Shown here: one piece after another, positions 23,939 to 30,336 of the stretch
How the letters are laid out: each line of letters opens with the position of its first letter
How positions within the stretch are numbered: position 1 is the stretch's first letter
Program-made: the position numbers and the translations under genes
Assembly: GCA_002431945.1 (NCBI GenBank)
Contig: DJET01000013.1
Coordinates: 1 to 32,722 of the forward strand
Reading direction: 5' to 3'
Source: Ruminococcaceae bacterium UBA5891
GTDB taxonomy: Bacteria > Bacillota > Clostridia > Oscillospirales > Acutalibacteraceae
DNA: 32,722 nt
The notes under the pieces: model-generated
The model's database searches: none
What the model saw: the letters and a program-made list of their open reading frames with translations, nothing else
Told to the model about the DNA's origin: nothing

Positions 23939-24029
23939 ATTTTAAAATCACCTGCATTATAAAATAAATTTTTTTGCACATAATATTTCAGACCCTTAAA
24001 ACTTAGGGTCGGAAAGGACTTGACCTAAT
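23939..24029. promoter_or_regulatory. Divergent intergenic region ahead of the DUF1540 gene
   Basis: AT-rich stretch with TATAAT on the minus strand (RC of 23957-23962) ahead of the phosphoesterase and, on the plus strand, GCATT (23954-23958) and CATAATA (23979-23985). The latter resembles a sigma-G -10 (CATNNTA), but the 20-bp spacing is longer than normal. A 6-bp hairpin GACCCT / AGGGTC lies at 23991-24010. Forespore control of the DUF1540 gene is only a weak suggestion. Confidence 0.3.
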
Positions 24030-24194
24030 ATGTCAGATTGTAAATGTGAAACCAAACTGTGCGTAGCCTGCGACGTTAAAAACTGCGTTCATCACACTGC
24101 GGACGATATGTGCGCCGCCGGCAAGATTCAAGTCGGTCACGGAGAAGCTTCTACCTGCCGCGACACCTGCTGCGACACCTTTGAAGCAAGATAA
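24030..24194 (+). CDS. Small Cys-rich DUF1540 protein
   Basis: A 54-residue plus-strand protein too short for a usual gene list. It has nine Cys (residues 4, 6, 11, 14, 19, 28, 43, 47 and 48), and the central CVACDVKNCVHHTADDMCA with the following GKIQVGHGEAS matches the DUF1540 pattern, presumably metal binding. DUF1540 proteins are frequent in spore-forming Clostridia but have no agreed function. GGAAAGGA lies about 11 nt before the ATG. A strong terminator follows 15 bases after the stop. It is the only protein gene I recognise on the plus strand. Confidence 0.85.
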   Translation: MSDCKCETKLCVACDVKNCVHHTADDMCAAGKIQVGHGEASTCRDTCCDTFEAR

Positions 24195-24209
24195 GCTCCC
24201 AATCAAAGG

Positions 24210-24240
24210 AATCTCCGGCTTTTAAGCCGGAGATTTTTAT
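24210..24240 (+). terminator. Terminator of the DUF1540 gene, possibly shared with thrC
   Basis: A 12-bp perfect stem AATCTCCGGCTT / AAGCCGGAGATT with a 2-nt TT centre (24210-24235) is followed on the plus strand by TTTATTTTA. It lies between the convergent DUF1540 and thrC genes. In the thrC direction the 3' side is ATTCCTTTG, so it may be less efficient there. Confidence 0.85.
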
Positions 24241-25721
24241 TTTATCTCAAGCGCCGTATAAACCGCGTTAAGCATTTTATCCTTATCGCAAATTTCATTA
24301 AAACGCACATTTGCGCTTTCAAGCGCTTTTATCGGCGCTGGTATTTCAGCGGCGGTAATTTTGTTAAGCAGGCGAACGTTACCGAACTCGCTTCCGGCAT
24401 TTTCATCGCTTACGGCTTTAAGCACGCTGTCTGCAAACTTATAAGGCGACGCGGTGGAAGCGATGACCGCAGGTTTGTTATCGCCCGTTGCCGTTTTGTA
24501 CTGACCGTAAACGTTAACCGCAACGGCAGTGTGCGTATCGCAAAGATAGCCGTACTCTTTAAATATATCGCCGATTGTTTTAAGGGTGGCGTCGTCGTCG
24601 CAGCAGCCGCCCCAGAAAAGCTCTTCCATTTTATTCTTAATTTCGTCTGAAACCTTAAAAACGCCGTTTTTTGAAAGCTCCGCCTGCATTTTTGCAACCG
24701 CTTTGTCGTCCTCGCCCGAAAGCTCAAACAGCATTCTTTCAAGATTGCTTGAAATTAGAATATCCATTGAAGGTGAAACCGTTGTATAAAACTTGCGGTT
24801 ACGGTCATAAACGCCGGTTCTTATAAAATCGGTTAAAACGTTGTTTGAATTTGAAGCGCAAATAAGCTTAGAAATCGGCACGCCCATTTTTTTGGCGTAA
24901 TATGCCGCTAAAATATTGCCGAAATTACCCGTGGGAACCACAACGTTAAAGCCGTTTTTCATATCCTCGCCGCGGTTAAGCATATCGCAGTAAGCCGAAA
25001 CATAGTACACTATCTGGGGAGCCAGTCTTCCCCAGTTTATTGAGTTTGCGGAAGAAAACTGCATACCGTTTTCGTCAAGCCTTTGCTTAACGGCATTATC
25101 GGTAAATATTTTTTTAACGCCGCTTTGCGCGTCGTCAAAATTGCCGCGTATTGCAACAACGTGTACGTTGCCGCCCTTTTGAGAATCCATTTGCAGCTTT
25201 TGCATCGGGCTTACGCCGTCGCTTGGGTAAAATACTATTATTTCCGTATCGGGCACATCGCAAAAGCCTTCAAGCGCCGCCTTGCCCGTATCGCCCGAAG
25301 TTGCAACCAAAATAACCGTTTTTTTGCCGGCGGCTGTTTTCTTTGCAGAGGTTGTAAGCAGATACGGCAGCAGCTGCAACGCTAAATCCTTAAACGCGCA
25401 GGTAGGACCGTGCCAAAGCTCTAAAACGTTCATATCGCCGACAAGCGATATGGGAGCCGGCTTACCGTCATCAAAGCTGTCCGTATATGCGCCTTTTACG
25501 CAGTAATCAACCTCTTCGTCCGTAAAATCGTTTAAAAACTGCTTTAAAACGTATTTTGCCCTTTCAATATAATCAAGCTTTTTAAGCCAGCCGAAATCAC
25601 CTTCCGAAAAATGCGGAAAGGTATCCGGCACAAAAAGCCCGCCCTCTGCCGAAATGCCTGCGGCAATAGCGGCGGCAGCCGTAACCTTCACCGATTTATC
25701 CCTTGTGCTTACATAATTCAT
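24237..25721 (-). CDS. thrC: Threonine synthase ThrC
   Basis: PLP enzyme that converts O-phosphohomoserine to threonine. The 494-residue protein has the PLP lysine in GPTCAFKDLALQLLPYLL (Lys111), the phosphate-binding VATSGDTGKAALEGF, and VVPTGNFGNILAAYYAKKMG. The N-terminal YVSTRDKSVKVTAAAAIAAG and the length mark it as the longer, E. coli/yeast-like type. AGGA lies about 10 nt before the ATG. It has its own promoter and stands alone; no other thr gene is in view. Confidence 0.96.
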   Translation of the reverse strand: MNYVSTRDKSVKVTAAAAIAAGISAEGGLFVPDTFPHFSEGDFGWLKKLDYIERAKYVLKQFLNDFTDEEVDYCVKGAYTDSFDDGKPAPISLVGDMNVLELWHGPTCAFKDLALQLLPYLLTTSAKKTAAGKKTVILVATSGDTGKAALEGFCDVPDTEIIVFYPSDGVSPMQKLQMDSQKGGNVHVVAIRGNFDDAQSGVKKIFTDNAVKQRLDENGMQFSSANSINWGRLAPQIVYYVSAYCDMLNRGEDMKNGFNVVVPTGNFGNILAAYYAKKMGVPISKLICASNSNNVLTDFIRTGVYDRNRKFYTTVSPSMDILISSNLERMLFELSGEDDKAVAKMQAELSKNGVFKVSDEIKNKMEELFWGGCCDDDATLKTIGDIFKEYGYLCDTHTAVAVNVYGQYKTATGDNKPAVIASTASPYKFADSVLKAVSDENAGSEFGNVRLLNKITAAEIPAPIKALESANVRFNEICDKDKMLNAVYTALEIK

Positions 25722-25753
25722 ATTCTTTTCTTCCTAACAAAGCGTTTTCCTTT

Positions 25754-25782
25754 ATTTTATTATAACAGGCGCATTTTGTCAA
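25754..25782 (-). promoter_or_regulatory. Promoter of thrC
   Basis: On the minus strand a perfect -35 TTGACA (25777-25782), a 17-bp spacer and -10 TAAAAT (25754-25759). The -35 lies inside the last codons of the dipeptidase gene. I see no long leader or threonine attenuator in the 32 bases to the thrC start. Confidence 0.75.
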
Positions 25783-26617
25783 AATAATTCTGCGCGTTTT
25801 TGTAAAAAATTTTATCAAGCAGTTCTTTTTCAATACCCTTTTCGTTTAAGGCGGTATAAAGCCGCGGAACGCAGGATATATCGGCAAGCTGCTCCCCTGT
25901 ATCCGCGCCGTCGAAATCGGAGCCTACCGCTATGCTGTCTTCAAGCCCCATATAAAGCATATGCTCTATATTTTCATATATTTTATCATATGTATTTCCG
26001 CCCAAAAACTCATTATAAAAGCAAAGCCCTATCAGCCCGTTTCTTTTGCCTATAAGCTTCAGCTGTTCATCTGTAAGATTGCGCGGAACGCCGCATACCG
26101 AGCGGCTGTTAGAGTGTGAGGCTATCGGATATTCAGCCTCGTCTGCGGCGGCAAAAAAGCTTTTATCGTTAAGGTGCGACAGATCGCAGCACATTTTAAG
26201 GCAGTTAAGCTTTTTTATAACCTCGCGCCCTAAGCGCGTAAGCCCCTTATCGGTTTTACTGCCGCCCGCCAATCGGTTTTCGCCGTTCCAGGTAAGCGTT
26301 AGGTATATAACGCCGTCCTCCTTAAGTTCATAAAGCCTGTCGCTGTCGCGCCCTATAACGGCGCCGCCCTCAACCGCAAAATAAGGCGTAAGGTTATCGG
26401 GCGCGCCGAAAAGCTTATTTTTAAAGCCGTTCAGTATCTCGCGGTAAAGCTTATAGGGCTCTTCAAGGTCGTCCCTTATCCATACGGCAAAGACCTGCGA
26501 CCATTTCTCGAAGCAACCGCCTTTTTCAGCCGAAACCGCAAGGTCGTTTTTTAAAAAATCCTTATTTTTAAAATAACATTCATAAGCCGTATCGCAATGC
26601 AGATCAAAATAATCCAT
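25760..26617 (-). CDS. Membrane dipeptidase, peptidase family M19
   Basis: Zinc-dependent dipeptidase of 285 residues. Metal and active-site motifs are FDLHCDTAYEC at the N-terminus, the bridging Glu in YFAVEGGAVIG, the His pair in CDLSHLNDKSF and ASHSNSRSVCG, and VGSDFDGADTG. No signal peptide is present, so it is probably cytosolic. It is somewhat shorter than typical members (about 310-340). It follows yraN by 12 bases, so it is likely the last gene of the lepB operon. The physiological substrate is unknown. Confidence 0.92.
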   Translation of the reverse strand: MDYFDLHCDTAYECYFKNKDFLKNDLAVSAEKGGCFEKWSQVFAVWIRDDLEEPYKLYREILNGFKNKLFGAPDNLTPYFAVEGGAVIGRDSDRLYELKEDGVIYLTLTWNGENRLAGGSKTDKGLTRLGREVIKKLNCLKMCCDLSHLNDKSFFAAADEAEYPIASHSNSRSVCGVPRNLTDEQLKLIGKRNGLIGLCFYNEFLGGNTYDKIYENIEHMLYMGLEDSIAVGSDFDGADTGEQLADISCVPRLYTALNEKGIEKELLDKIFYKNAQNYFDKMRLL

Positions 26618-26629
26618 AGCGCCGCCCCG

Positions 26630-26992
26630 TTAAAAAGCATTTTTTATATAGTTAAGCTTATATCCGTCGCTACCGTCCCGCCTTTTGTAAACCGTCACCT
26701 CAGCCACGTCAAACCGCGGCTGTAAGAGCGAAACGTATTTACACAAAAAATCCTCGGCAGTAAGGGCAATTCTTCGCTGTTTTTTAAGGTTGACCGACTC
26801 CGCCGGCGAAACCATACCGCCCTCGCGCCGCGTTTTCACCTCTGTAAAAATAATGTATTCGCCCTTTTCGGCTATTATGTCAATTTCTCCGAAACGGCAC
26901 TGATAATTCCGCTTTACAACCGTGCAGCCGTTTTTGCGCATAAAGCCCGCAACAAGGCTTTCGCCCTTTTCTCCGGTTTTTCCTATGTTCAT
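26630..26992 (-). CDS. yraN: YraN family (UPF0102) nuclease-like protein
   Basis: A 120-residue protein of the restriction endonuclease-like fold. The PD-(D/E)xK motif is GEIDIIAEKGEYIIFTEVKTR (split here by the variable middle), preceded by GKTGEKGESLVAGFMRKNGC. The ATG overlaps the rnhB stop by 4 bases. Placement next to rnhB is common across bacteria; the role is uncertain, although DNA processing or uptake has been proposed for relatives. Confidence 0.9.
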   Translation of the reverse strand: MNIGKTGEKGESLVAGFMRKNGCTVVKRNYQCRFGEIDIIAEKGEYIIFTEVKTRREGGMVSPAESVNLKKQRRIALTAEDFLCKYVSLLQPRFDVAEVTVYKRRDGSDGYKLNYIKNAF

Positions 26993-27588
26993 AATATATT
27001 TTTCAAAAAAGACATTCGGTGTATTTCGCACGGGCCGTTAAGCCTTATAAGCTCGGTATGCTCGCGCGTGCCGTAGCCCTTATGCTTTTTAAAATTATAC
27101 TGCGGGTAGGTTTTATCGTATTCAAGCATAAGCCTGTCACGCGTTACCTTTGCAAGCACCGACGCCGCCGCTATCGACATAGCCTTGCCGTCCCCCTTAA
27201 CCACCGTTTCACACGGTATTGTTATACCCTTAGGCACACGATTACCGTCTATCAAAGCAAAATCGGGCTTTGTTTCAAGCGAGGCTATTGCACGGTTCAT
27301 AGCAAGAAATGTAGCTTCAAGTATATTAACGCTTTCAATTTCCTCGACCGTACCGAAGGCAATACCGTATGAAAGCGCCTTTTCTTTAATTATATCGTAC
27401 AGCCCTTCGCGCTTTTTTTCGGTAAGCTTTTTTGAATCGTCAAGGCCCTCTATAACGGTTCCGGGCGCCAATATAACCGCCGCCGCGCAAACAGGTCCGG
27501 CAAGCGGTCCCCTGCCTGCCTCGTCCACGCCGCAAATAAGCTTATATCCATTTTTTAAGGCCTTGCTCTCATACTCGTAATCAGGCAC
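26989..27588 (-). CDS. rnhB: Ribonuclease HII
   Basis: Removes ribonucleotides from DNA and RNA in RNA-DNA hybrids. The 199-residue protein has the catalytic ICGVDEAGRGPLAGPVCAAA, LIDGNRVP, and AAASVLAKVTRDRLM. The start is GTG, only about 4 nt after AGAGG, overlapping the end of rbgA by 8 bases, so coupling may matter. RNase HII and RbgA are neighbours in B. subtilis too. Confidence 0.95.
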   Translation of the reverse strand: MPDYEYESKALKNGYKLICGVDEAGRGPLAGPVCAAAVILAPGTVIEGLDDSKKLTEKKREGLYDIIKEKALSYGIAFGTVEEIESVNILEATFLAMNRAIASLETKPDFALIDGNRVPKGITIPCETVVKGDGKAMSIAAASVLAKVTRDRLMLEYDKTYPQYNFKKHKGYGTREHTELIRLNGPCEIHRMSFLKNIL

Positions 27589-28447
27589 TTTCCTCTACCC
27601 TTTCCAAGGTTATATTACCTATCTTGCAGCTTCTGAACTCCTCAAGCAGCATATTTGCCGCCCTTTCGGTATCGGTCTCGCCGCCGCGTATTACCATTCC
27701 GCGCTTTTTGCCTATTTGGCACAGTATATCATACCCGTCGGTATCAAGATTTATTTCGCCGTAACGCGCTGTAAGCCTATCGGGGTAATGCGCCGCCAAA
27801 AGCTCAGACAGCCTTACCGCCAAAAGCTCGGTATCAAGTATATTATCCTTAACCGCTCCCGTAAACGCCAGATGCTCGCCTACGGTCTTATCTTCAAACT
27901 TAGGCCACAAAACGCCGGGTGTGTCAAGCAATTCAAGCTGTTTATCAACCGTAAACCACTGATTGCCCCTTGTAACGCCGGGACGGTTTTCAACCTTCGC
28001 CTTATTTCCGCCGCCTATGCGGTTAATAAATGAGGATTTTCCCACATTAGGTATTCCCACCACCATAACGCGCAGCGGCTTTCCTACCATACCCTTTTCG
28101 CTGTATGCCTTCAATTTATCCGCAAGCGCGGTTTTAACGGCGTTTTTAAAAGCGTTAAGCCCTTTGCCGTTTTTACAGTCAATGCCTATTGCGGTAATAT
28201 TTCTTTTTTTGTAATAATTTATCCAGCCTGCCGTGGCGTTCGGGTCTGCCATATCGCATTTGTTAAGCAATATAATAAGCGGCTTATCGCCTATAAGCGA
28301 TAAAAGCTCAGGATTTCTTGAGCTTACGGGCACCCTTGCGTCCACAACCTCGGCAACAGCGTCTATAAGCGGCAATATTTCCTTTATTTTACGTCTGGTT
28401 TTCGCCATATGACCGGGAAACCACTGTATACTCTGCGCCTCGCTCAT
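27581..28447 (-). CDS. rbgA: Ribosome biogenesis GTPase RbgA (YlqF)
   Basis: Circularly permuted GTPase required for late 50S assembly (the step adding bL27 and others). The 288-residue protein begins IQWFPGHMAKTRRKI. The permuted order is visible: G4 LLNKCDMAD first (about 58), then G1 GIPNVGKSSFINRIGG (about 130) and G3 LLDTPGVLWPKFED. The ATG overlaps the lepB stop by 4 bases. The context with rplS, lepB and rnhB is the classical Firmicutes one. Confidence 0.96.
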   Translation of the reverse strand: MSEAQSIQWFPGHMAKTRRKIKEILPLIDAVAEVVDARVPVSSRNPELLSLIGDKPLIILLNKCDMADPNATAGWINYYKKRNITAIGIDCKNGKGLNAFKNAVKTALADKLKAYSEKGMVGKPLRVMVVGIPNVGKSSFINRIGGGNKAKVENRPGVTRGNQWFTVDKQLELLDTPGVLWPKFEDKTVGEHLAFTGAVKDNILDTELLAVRLSELLAAHYPDRLTARYGEINLDTDGYDILCQIGKKRGMVIRGGETDTERAANMLLEEFRSCKIGNITLERVEESA

Positions 28448-29115
28448 TTATTATCCAGCCTTCCTGCACTGCCGAACGGAAACACTCTCAGCACCGCGTG
28501 GCCTAAAACATAACGCACGTCTACAAGACCACCGTCTCCTATCTGTGTATAGCGGCTGTCAAGCGAATCGTTGCGATTATCGCCCAAAACGAATATATAT
28601 CCCTCCGGCACATAAACGGGAAACTCAACGTCGCCCTGTCTGTTTGTCAGAGTTCTTGTATAAGGCTCGTCAAGCTCTACGCCGTCCACCGAAACAACGC
28701 CCTTTTCAAAATCGATATTCACCGTCTGCCCCGCAACCGCTATAACGCGCTTTATTATAGGCACCTGCCCTGTGGTAACACCCTCGACCGAATTATTAAC
28801 GTTACGTGAAATAACCACAATATCGCCGCGTTTCGGAGTGTAGGCAAGGTTGGTAATAATTACCTTATCGTTGTTTTGCAGGGTATTTGTCATAGATTCG
28901 CCGTTTATGGTTGCAACACGGAAAAGAAGGCTGAATATTATCACCACCGAAATAATCGCGGTGGCAAGCACGTCTAACCATTCAAATATTTCTTTGGAAA
29001 CAGGCTGAGATTTCTGCGGTTTATTTTCGGATATTTCTTCCGAAAGCTCGTCTTCAAAATTGTTCACAATACGAAATCCCTCTTCCGAATTATAAAAATC
29101 GTTTATATCGTCCAT
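28444..29115 (-). CDS. lepB: Signal peptidase I
   Basis: Type I signal peptidase that cleaves secretory signal peptides on the outer membrane face. The 223-residue protein has an acidic cytosolic N-terminus (about 1-45), one transmembrane helix (about 48-66), the catalytic Ser74 in INGESMTNTL, the Lys122 base in IIKRVIAVAGQ, and GDNRNDSLDSR near the end. GGAGG lies about 6 nt before the ATG. It is separated from rplS by a terminator; a -10-like TATAAT lies at 29154-29159 on the minus strand without a clear -35. Confidence 0.96.
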   Translation of the reverse strand: MDDINDFYNSEEGFRIVNNFEDELSEEISENKPQKSQPVSKEIFEWLDVLATAIISVVIIFSLLFRVATINGESMTNTLQNNDKVIITNLAYTPKRGDIVVISRNVNNSVEGVTTGQVPIIKRVIAVAGQTVNIDFEKGVVSVDGVELDEPYTRTLTNRQGDVEFPVYVPEGYIFVLGDNRNDSLDSRYTQIGDGGLVDVRYVLGHAVLRVFPFGSAGRLDNK

Positions 29116-29167
29116 TATACACCTCCGCGGCTATGCCCTAAAATCAAAACCGATTATATCGGAATTA

Positions 29168-29199
29168 AAACAAAAGGGAAGACAGTTCCCCGTCTCCCC
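29168..29199 (-). terminator. Terminator of rplS
   Basis: On the minus strand GGGGAGAC / GTCTTCCC (8 bp with one G-U pair, loop GGGGAACT) at 29176-29199 is followed by TTTTGTTTT. It lies between rplS and lepB. Confidence 0.8.
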
Positions 29200-29231
29200 T
29201 TCTGATACGCCTTATTATGACGGTAAGAAAA

Positions 29232-29576
29232 TCAGCCGATGAGTTCCTTGACCTTAGCAGCCTTACCTACTCTGTCACGCAGATAGTAAAGCTTCGCTCT
29301 GCGGATCTGACCCTTGCGTACAAGCTCAACCTTAGCAACGTTGGGTGAATGTACGGGGAATACACGCTCTACGCCTACGCCGTAAGAAACGCGGCGCACG
29401 GTAAAGGTTTCTGCAATGCCGCTGTTATTTTTTGCAATAACCGTGCCCTCGAAAACCTGAATTCTTTCCTTTTCGCCTTCTTTAATTCTTACGTGTACCT
29501 TTACGGTGCTTCCTATAAGAATTTCGGGTGCGTCTTTTTTGAGCATATCCGCTGTAAGCTCTTTGATTACGTCCAT
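29232..29576 (-). CDS. rplS: 50S ribosomal protein bL19
   Basis: Ribosomal protein of 114 residues at the 30S-50S interface. It matches the family over its length, with GSTVKVHVRIKEGEKERIQV, FTVRRVSYGVGVERVFPVHS and KVELVRKGQIRRAKLYYLRD. GGAGG lies 8 nt before the ATG. It is transcribed alone behind a roughly 150-nt leader. Confidence 0.97.
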   Translation of the reverse strand: MDVIKELTADMLKKDAPEILIGSTVKVHVRIKEGEKERIQVFEGTVIAKNNSGIAETFTVRRVSYGVGVERVFPVHSPNVAKVELVRKGQIRRAKLYYLRDRVGKAAKVKELIG

Positions 29577-29727
29577 CTTTTTTCCTCCTTAATTACTTCA
29601 AACGTTCGTGCCGAAATCGGCAGAGGACCGCTCGCTTCAATGTCGTTTTTCCGGCAATGAACCCACCCGTAAGGTTCGGGTGAAATCAAATGCACAAATG
29701 TTTAAAACATATTTTGCCTTAAACAGC
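29577..29727 (-). promoter_or_regulatory. Structured 5' leader of rplS, candidate L19 leader
   Basis: From the expected start near 29727 to the rplS ATG is about 150 nt of leader on the minus strand. It has hairpins CACCCG / CGGGTG (29664-29682) and TGCCGA / TCGGCA (29609-29622), and no open frame. Firmicutes rplS genes are known to carry an L19 leader that allows autoregulation. The position fits, but I have not matched the consensus base by base. Confidence 0.5.
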
Positions 29728-29733
29728 TTTACT

Positions 29734-29762
29734 ATTCTATCACAAGATCATCATAAAATCAA
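29734..29762 (-). promoter_or_regulatory. Promoter of rplS
   Basis: On the minus strand -35 TTGATT (29757-29762), a 17-bp spacer and -10 TAGAAT (29734-29739). It stands back to back with the plus-strand tRNA promoter that begins at 29791. Confidence 0.75.
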
Positions 29763-29790
29763 GTATTTTTTTACTTTAAAAATTCAAACC

Positions 29791-29818
29791 TTGACATTTT
29801 AAAAAAAATATGTATAAT
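29791..29818 (+). promoter_or_regulatory. Promoter of the tRNA-Leu locus
   Basis: Plus-strand -35 TTGACA (29791-29796), a 16-bp AT-rich spacer and -10 TATAAT (29813-29818): a consensus sigma-A promoter. It would transcribe first the truncated tRNA copy and then the intact tRNA; no second promoter is visible before the intact gene. Confidence 0.85.
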
Positions 29819-29901
29819 ACATACTTGTGGGTTAAGCTGAAATGTAAGCTCCGCCAAGGTCTTCCTCGCCGTGTAAAATTTAGAGGACGAAAACTTAATA
29901 T

Positions 29902-29940
29902 GCGGATATGGCGGAACTGGCAGACGCGCTAGATTCAGGT
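29902..29940 (+). pseudogene. Truncated tRNA-Leu (5' half only)
   Basis: Matches the 5' half of the intact tRNA-Leu downstream: acceptor strand GCGGATA, the D arm with GGCAGACGC, the 5' anticodon stem CTAGA and the loop TTCAGGT. It then stops. The 3' anticodon stem, variable arm, T arm and TATCCGC acceptor strand are absent, replaced by 59 unrelated bases. It lies directly behind a strong promoter, so the fragment is probably transcribed. A normal tRNA cannot form. Confidence 0.85.
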
Positions 29941-29963
29941 AACGCCATCTCGGTGTAAATTCG

Positions 29964-29985
29964 GTAAAACCGCAGAAATGCGTTT
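29964..29985 (+). terminator. Short hairpin with U-tract after the truncated tRNA
   Basis: CGCA-GAAA-TGCG (29971-29982) is a 4-bp stem with a GNRA loop, extended by AAAA / TTTT pairing around a bulged C, followed by TTTTTATATTT. It could act as a weak terminator between the two tRNA copies or simply as a stable hairpin. Confidence 0.4.
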
Positions 29986-30063
29986 TTATATTTGCGGATC
30001 AAGCGAAATGCTCCGCCTCGGATGTCCTCGCCGTGTAAAATTTAGAGGACGAAAACTTAATAT

Positions 30064-30150
30064 GCGGGTATGGCGGAATAGGCAGACGCGTTAGATTCAG
30101 GTTCTAATGATCGCAAGGTCGTGGAGGTTCAAGTCCTCTTACCCGCACCA
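30064..30150 (+). tRNA. tRNA-Leu, anticodon CAG
   Basis: An 87-base class II tRNA with encoded CCA. The acceptor stem GCGGGTA pairs with TACCCGC, the anticodon stem TTAGA pairs with TCTAA around the loop TTCAGGT (anticodon CAG), there is a long variable arm GATCGCAAGGTC, and the T arm is GGAGGTTCAAGTCCTC. Discriminator A and CCA end it at 30150. A terminator follows 5 bases later. Confidence 0.95.
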
Positions 30151-30155
30151 TCGCT

Positions 30156-30190
30156 CAAAGCCTTTGTTTATGCGGCTTTGGGCGTTTTTC
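30156..30190 (+). terminator. Terminator of the tRNA-Leu transcript
   Basis: CAAAGCC (30156-30162) and GGCTTTG (30174-30180) form a 7-bp stem, followed by GGCGTTTTTCTTT on the plus strand. Confidence 0.75.
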
Positions 30191-30308
30191 TTTGCCCAAA
30201 ATATCCGCTGAAATTACTTGTCACAGACCAAAAAACGGGCGCATAACATAAAGCTGTGTGCCTGCCGAGTATGTTATATTTACAGCACAGAAGAATATTG
30301 ATATATGA
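30191..30308. other. Junction region between core genome and mobile element
   Basis: No gene. It contains an 8-bp perfect inverted repeat, ATAACATA (30243-30250) and TATGTTAT (30270-30277), and a partial second repeat CTGTG(TG)C / GCACAG nearby (30254-30290). Large serine recombinases act on attachment sites of about 40-50 bp with imperfect dyad symmetry, so this is the best candidate for the element's left attachment site. I cannot see the right end and so cannot confirm it. Confidence 0.35.
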
Positions 30309-30336
30309 TATGGCGGAGGGTTAACCCTCCGCCATA
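30309..30336 (-). terminator. 28-bp perfect palindrome at the recombinase stop codon
   Basis: TATGGCGGAGGGTT / AACCCTCCGCCATA is a perfect 14-bp inverted repeat with TTAA in the centre. It includes the last four codons and the TAA stop of the recombinase. It could end transcription from both sides, though no long U-tract follows on the minus strand. Confidence 0.55.

Larger units (their letters stand above)
29834..30102 (+). repeat. Tandem repeat of leader plus tRNA-Leu 5' half (period 162 bp)
   Basis: Two units share the leader (from AAGC..GAAATG through CCTCGCCGTG and GAGGACGAAAACTTAATA) and the first 39 bases of tRNA-Leu. Unit 1 is 29834-29940 and unit 2 is 30001-30102. They differ at scattered positions (for example GCGGATA against GCGGGTA, and GGAACTGG against GGAATAGG), so the duplication is not recent. 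A hairpin with a 5-6 bp stem, GTCCTC / GAGGAC in unit 2, lies in each leader. Confidence 0.85.

Noticed and set aside
29902..30063. Group I intron splitting a tRNA-Leu gene
   Set aside because: No 3' exon matching the missing half follows the first copy, the insert is only 59 nt, and no P3-P7 core is visible.
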